DNA from: Periplaneta americana
Lineage: Eukaryota > Arthropoda > Insecta > Blattodea > Blattidae
DNA: 64,000 bases
Reading direction: 5' to 3'
Assembly: GCF_040183065.1 (NCBI RefSeq)
Contig: NC_091119.1
Span: 205,653,798-205,717,797 of the forward strand
How positions within the stretch are numbered: the first letter of the stretch is position 1; every line of letters begins with the position of its first letter. This document shows positions 42,738 through 64,000 of the stretch, in pieces. The notes beneath the pieces were generated by a model. That model was not told the origin of the DNA. It searched no databases and saw nothing but the letters and a program-made list of their open reading frames with translations. The position numbers and the translations under genes were made by a program.

Positions 42738-43080
42738 AGAGGGATGACATTACATGAGAATGGAGAAAGTTACACAACACAGAACTGCACGCATTGTATT
42801 CTTCACCTGACATAATTAGGAATATTAAATCCAGACGTTTGAGATGGGCAGGACATGTAGCACGTATGGGCGAATCCATAAATGCATACTCGTATAGAAT
42901 ATTAGTTGGGAGGCCGGAGGGAAAAAGCCTTTGGGGGGACCGAGACGTAGGTGGGAAGATAATATTAAAATGGATTTGAAGGAGGTGGGATATGATGGTA
43001 GAGACTGGATTAATCTTGCTCAGGATAGGGACCAATGGTGGGCTTATGTGAAGGCGGCAATGAACCTGCGGGTTCCTTAA
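42738..43080 (+). mobile_element. TAAG-tailed LINE, copy E (short)
   Basis: Begins inside the coding region (GGGATGACATTACATGAGAA, equivalent to the DEVTGEWRK segment) and ends at the MNLRVP stop (GTTCCTTAAAG) without a tail. The open piece 42794-42979 encodes PDIIRNIKSRRLRWAGHVAR. Confidence 0.8.
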
Positions 43081-43084
43081 AGAA

Positions 43085-44065
43085 CATTTGTTGTATTAAC
43101 CAATTTTTGTAACTATCTCAATGTGAAAAGTACATTTTCATGCCTTATGCGTTATAAGTTTGGCATTTTATTTTATTAAATTATCGCTATTTGAAATCGC
43201 CAGCAATTATTCATCTTCCAGCTATGCATCCATACCCGGTCGTCAATCTTCCTACATTTTTCATTTACCCACTCGCAGTTATAAGAATGCGATGAAACCA
43301 CTCGTACCCGAGAACGCTCCCAATTTGCTCGGCACAGTCTAGACAGATCTAAATCGAGGACTATATTTTTCTTAGGTCTTTGGTCAAAGCAGCTGAAGTA
43401 AGTGCTTTTCAACTTAAAAATAAACTTCTACTAGTATTACTACAGAATGTATTACTGTATGATTTTATATAATTTTTCTCTAAAATCTCTAACATTATGC
43501 AAACGCAGTCCATAACATGAAGTAGTATTCCGACTCAAAATGTGTAACTTTTATTTTAATATGATCAAAAGCTTTTATGTAATCAATGAACATAACACAA
43601 TATAATAATGTACATCCCCTAACCCTCTGCAATATCTGCTTTATTTAAAACGTTTTCAACTGCGCAGATATGACAATTCTATTCAATTACAATTAAAAAC
43701 ATATTATAATACTAGAACTTTTATTTTTAGCAGACACTTCCTTCATGAAGTGCGTGCCATTAATATACATTTTTTTTGGACGGAAGTTGTGAATGGCAAT
43801 GATGATATGAATAAAGAGAGTTCTTCATTATACACGAGAATAATGAGAAATTTATTCTTTTTAGATCAAAGACCAGTATTTCATGGCAAATGAGAGCAAA
43901 AACAGATTTATCTAACTCTAGTATATAATTACGTAACTTATATCAGCGGAACTGTACCGATGTCCCCCTATAGAATGTAAATAACAATAAACAAAAACGT
44001 TTAATGTTCCCGTGATTGCAATAGGAAGACCTTCAAATAGCGCAACTCGGCACACTGCAGGCAGC
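43085..44065. other. Region upstream of OBP gene 2
   Basis: AT-rich with no recognised element. The last 80 bases before the ATG are GC-richer (GCGCAACTCGGCACACTGCA) and may be the leader. A TATAGAA lies at 43970, too far upstream to call with confidence. Confidence 0.35.
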
Positions 44066-44069
44066 TGTC

Positions 44070-61410
<17,341 letters not shown>

Positions 61411-62184
61411 GTAAGGATTTCGTTTTATTTTTACTACTATCCACAAAGATTTATTTAAAAATCTGTTATCTATAATATTATTAAGGAGTGTAATTGCCAA
61501 TGAATATACCCCGAAGTTGAACGGAGAAAGTTTGCCCTTCATCGTATTACTAATCAAATCAATATAACGACTCATTTATGAAATTAATTGGTGAGAATTT
61601 ATTGCAATAACATGTCGTCACTTAAGAGAAGTATTTTACTAGTTTGCTCCATTTTATCAACAGTAATCTCACTAGACGTTTTGATTTATCTAGAGAAAAT
61701 CAAAACTCGAGTGGGATTTAATTGACTATTACACGATTAGAAGAAAGTATATAAAGATTAGAAGTAACGAAGTACTCCAATACAATAAAATATTAATTGA
61801 CTTACGAAATACAACTGCCTTCAAATGTATTATTATACCATATCAACATTACAAATATTACGCTAGATGCTTGCTAGATGGCACTAGTGAGCAATGCCTT
61901 CTCGTCGAGAATTCTCGATCTATACATGATGGCAATGTTACTAGTCAAGAAGGCTTTGTTGATTCAGTTTCATTTTTATTAAGACAGTTGCATTCCACTT
62001 CAATTATCCGAATCCCAGTAATCAACGTCACTTGATAGATGATTTTCAATAAATCTTAATATTAAACAATCTCTGATACGTGACTATCCATAATATCATA
62101 TAGCAGAAGCTATAACATAACCTAACTAATATACACAAGTGTTAGAAAAGTTTTAATTAACGACGATGACATAAAAATAAACAT

Positions 62185-62498
62185 GAATAATTTTAAAAGG
62201 AATAATTATTGAATGCACAATTTTCAAATTTAAATGTGGTTGGTGGTTCAATTGATGTTATATTGGACGTGTGCGTAATAGAAGTGGAACTCGTTGATTT
62301 AGGCCTACATGGTGTATTCAACTTATTCAGGATTTCCGAATGAATAATTTTAAAAGGAATAATTATTGAATGTACAATTTTCAAATTTGAATGTGGTTGG
62401 TGGTTCAATTGATGTTATATTGGACGTGTGCGTAATAGAAGTGGAACTCGTTGATTTAGGCCTACATGGTGTATTCAACTTATTGAGGATTTCCGAAT
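62185..62498. repeat. Two-copy 156-bp tandem duplication
   Basis: GAATAATTTTAAAAGGAATA begins both copies (62185 and 62341), and both run to GAGGATTTCCGAAT with only a few differences. Recent by its identity. The antisense open frame repeats the same peptide twice and has no recognised motif. Confidence 0.9.
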
Positions 62499-62636
62499 GG
62501 TGCTCTTCATTTATTTGTAAATCGGATTTCAGAAGATGCATAAGTATGAGCAGTGATTTTTATTAATTCTTGTTCTTGAATGCCAATGCGAGTCATATTT
62601 GAAACTGCTGTGCATCGACTGGAGTGGTTTGTAATT

Positions 62637-62660
62637 ATATATATATATATATATATATAT
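62637..62660. repeat. TA microsatellite
   Basis: Twelve consecutive AT units next to repeat Y, copy 2 (right block 62690-62850). Confidence 0.9.
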
Positions 62661-62965
62661 TTTTGACGTCCAGACCAGCGCAGTTTCAAATGTTGGCAAA
62701 CAAAGAAACAAATGCTAGGGACGCGATAAAATTAAACAAATGCTAGGGATGCGATAAAATTGTGCGATAAGCAGCCATGATTGGTTGAAATACGTCCTTC
62801 GTACCGTTTTATTGGTCAAAAGTAGTATGACGTAGTAAGAGTGTAATAGTCACTAAAATACTTGACCTATGTAGTCCTACGTGAAAAGTTTTTGGTTCGT
62901 CCTTTACTACTGACCTAATTTCCAGAAAAATGTTCGTTTGAGGATTGTGTGCTTGATATATAGGA

Positions 62966-63888
62966 TTATTCAAAAGTAAATTACATTTTGAAATAGATAT
63001 AACATTTCTTAGAATTAACGTATACACAAAATGGTAACACATTTGTATGTATCGAACAATGGGATTTATCACATTCATTTGTTTTGGTTAACATGGTAAC
63101 AGATTCAGTTTATAATGTGCCAAAAGTAAATTTACTTCTTATTCAATTTTAAATCACTATCATTGACTGTGTTTTAAAATTGTTTTGACTTTACCTCCCC
63201 ATATTTGTACACCAGTTAAGCGATTGTTACGTAACACGTTTGGCGATCGCATAATAAGCAGACATTTCCTAACACCTGGCCAGCGCGTTCCCCTGATATC
63301 AATCCAGCTGATTTTTGGCTATGTGGTTATTTAAGAGACTTTTTTTTTTTTAACTAATCCTACGATTACCGACGAACTAAAATGTGTAATTTCGCAACAG
63401 GTTGAAACTATTCCACCAGATATACTAGTAAATGCTGTTCACAGCATAGAAGAAAGATTGTTGCTTCTTTTTTTTTTTTTTAGTAGGTTATTTTACGACG
63501 CTTTATCAACATCTAGGTTCTTTAGCGTCTGAATGAGATGAAGGTGATAATACCGGTGAAATGAGTTCGGGGTCCAACACCGAAAGTTACCCAGCATTTG
63601 CTCATATTGGGTTGAGGGAAAACCCCGGAAAAAACCTCAACCAGATAACTTGCCCCGACCGGGAATCGAACCCGGGCCACCTGGTTTCGCGGCTAGACGT
63701 GCTGTTACTCCACAGGTGTGGACTGTTGCTTCTTGAAGGACAAAATGACGAACATATTCAAGATTTAAACTGAAATCAATAAACCCCACATCTTTATGAA
63801 TGTAAGTGTGTTTTTGTTTTGTGTATATCTTAATTCTTAAAAAGGTTATGGTGACGTCAAAATGTAACTTACTTTTGAATAACGTGGT
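62966..63888 (+). mobile_element. Mariner-like element, internally deleted, with nested SINE
   Basis: Ends ATTATTCAAAAGTAAATTAC and, reverse-complemented, GTTATTCAAAAGTAAGTTAC. Transposase C-terminus at 63277-63420 reads WPARSPDINPADFWLCGYLR and continues ISQQVETIPPDILVNAVHSI. The SINE insertion at 63470 splits the last codons; they resume as EGQNDEHIQDLN after it. Confidence 0.75.
63470..63723 (-). mobile_element. tRNA-derived SINE, copy 2, with 11-bp TSD
   Basis: The TSD TGTTGCTTCTT (63459-63469, 63724-63734) flanks it. The minus-strand head has GTGGAGTAACAGCACGTCTA and the B box GGGTTCGATTCCCGG. The poly-A tail reads as T on this strand. Same family as 36956. Confidence 0.9.
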
Positions 63889-64000
63889 ATATTACAGACA
63901 TACAGGCATAAACATTTTTTCAGCTATGTCTTGGATCCATGATTCAAAAAGACAGAAGAACTGTGTGTATGGAATTAGCTCATTTCTTCTCCTTTTCTTT

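Noticed and set aside
61411-64000. Remaining exons of OBP gene 2
   Set aside because: I scanned for acceptors followed by a phase-0 frame with a cysteine and an acidic start like IDEAGN and found none; a site near 62926 gives KNVRLRIVC, which does not resemble the family.

Overview
The window is animal nuclear DNA, almost certainly from an insect and probably a cockroach (Blattodea). It is AT-rich, has long introns with GT..AG junctions, and is packed with decayed transposable elements. The main non-LTR retrotransposon family ends in TAAG/CTTA tandem repeats, which I associate with Periplaneta-type genomes. That species-level guess comes from recall, not from a search. No bacterial, CRISPR, rRNA or operon features are visible.

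Two real genes were reconstructed by hand from splice sites and reading phase, because their exons are too short to stand out as open frames. Gene 1 (13555-36379, + strand) has nine exons and encodes a complete 225-residue secreted protein with a signal peptide and 12 cysteines. It has the CC pair, the C-x3-C microexon and the C-P pair typical of Plus-C odorant-binding proteins (OBPs). Gene 2 (44070 to beyond the window end, + strand) lies in tandem about 7.7 kb downstream. It shares the CC exon and an identically sized 36-nt C-x3-C exon, with matching phases. Its third exon is 1277 nt long and inserts a glycine-rich block of about 260 residues plus a charged linker ahead of the OBP core. This glycine-rich Plus-C-like OBP is the most unusual thing in the window. 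At least the last three or four exons of gene 2 must lie outside.

The rest is repeats. 1-13.5 kb: a 5'-truncated LINE copy, a mariner-like element with about 345-bp inverted arms, a large GTTGATCCAT minisatellite (4.2-5.2 kb), a degenerate ~85-bp tandem array split by a LINE, a TIR element, and the proximal promoter of gene 1. 13.5-36.4 kb: the introns of gene 1 hold a LINE with target-site duplication (TSD), an inverted pair of tRNA-like SINE heads with a 15-bp TSD, a 3-kb pogo-like transposon carrying nested LINE, SINE and Penelope-like insertions, a head-to-head Penelope-like pair, RNase H-bearing and Jockey-like LINE remnants, hAT elements, a Helitron-like element, several SINEs and a Harbinger-like element. 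36.4-44 kb: SINE, LINE and hAT remnants and an interstitial CCTAA-type array. 44-64 kb: the introns of gene 2 hold more of the same families, plus a 500-bp hairpin element that imitates an exon.

In terms of function, the two OBP genes look like a tandem paralogue pair encoding secreted ligand carriers. Everything else is mobile or simple-repeat DNA with no visible host function. Coordinates of repeat edges are approximate unless a TSD fixes them.
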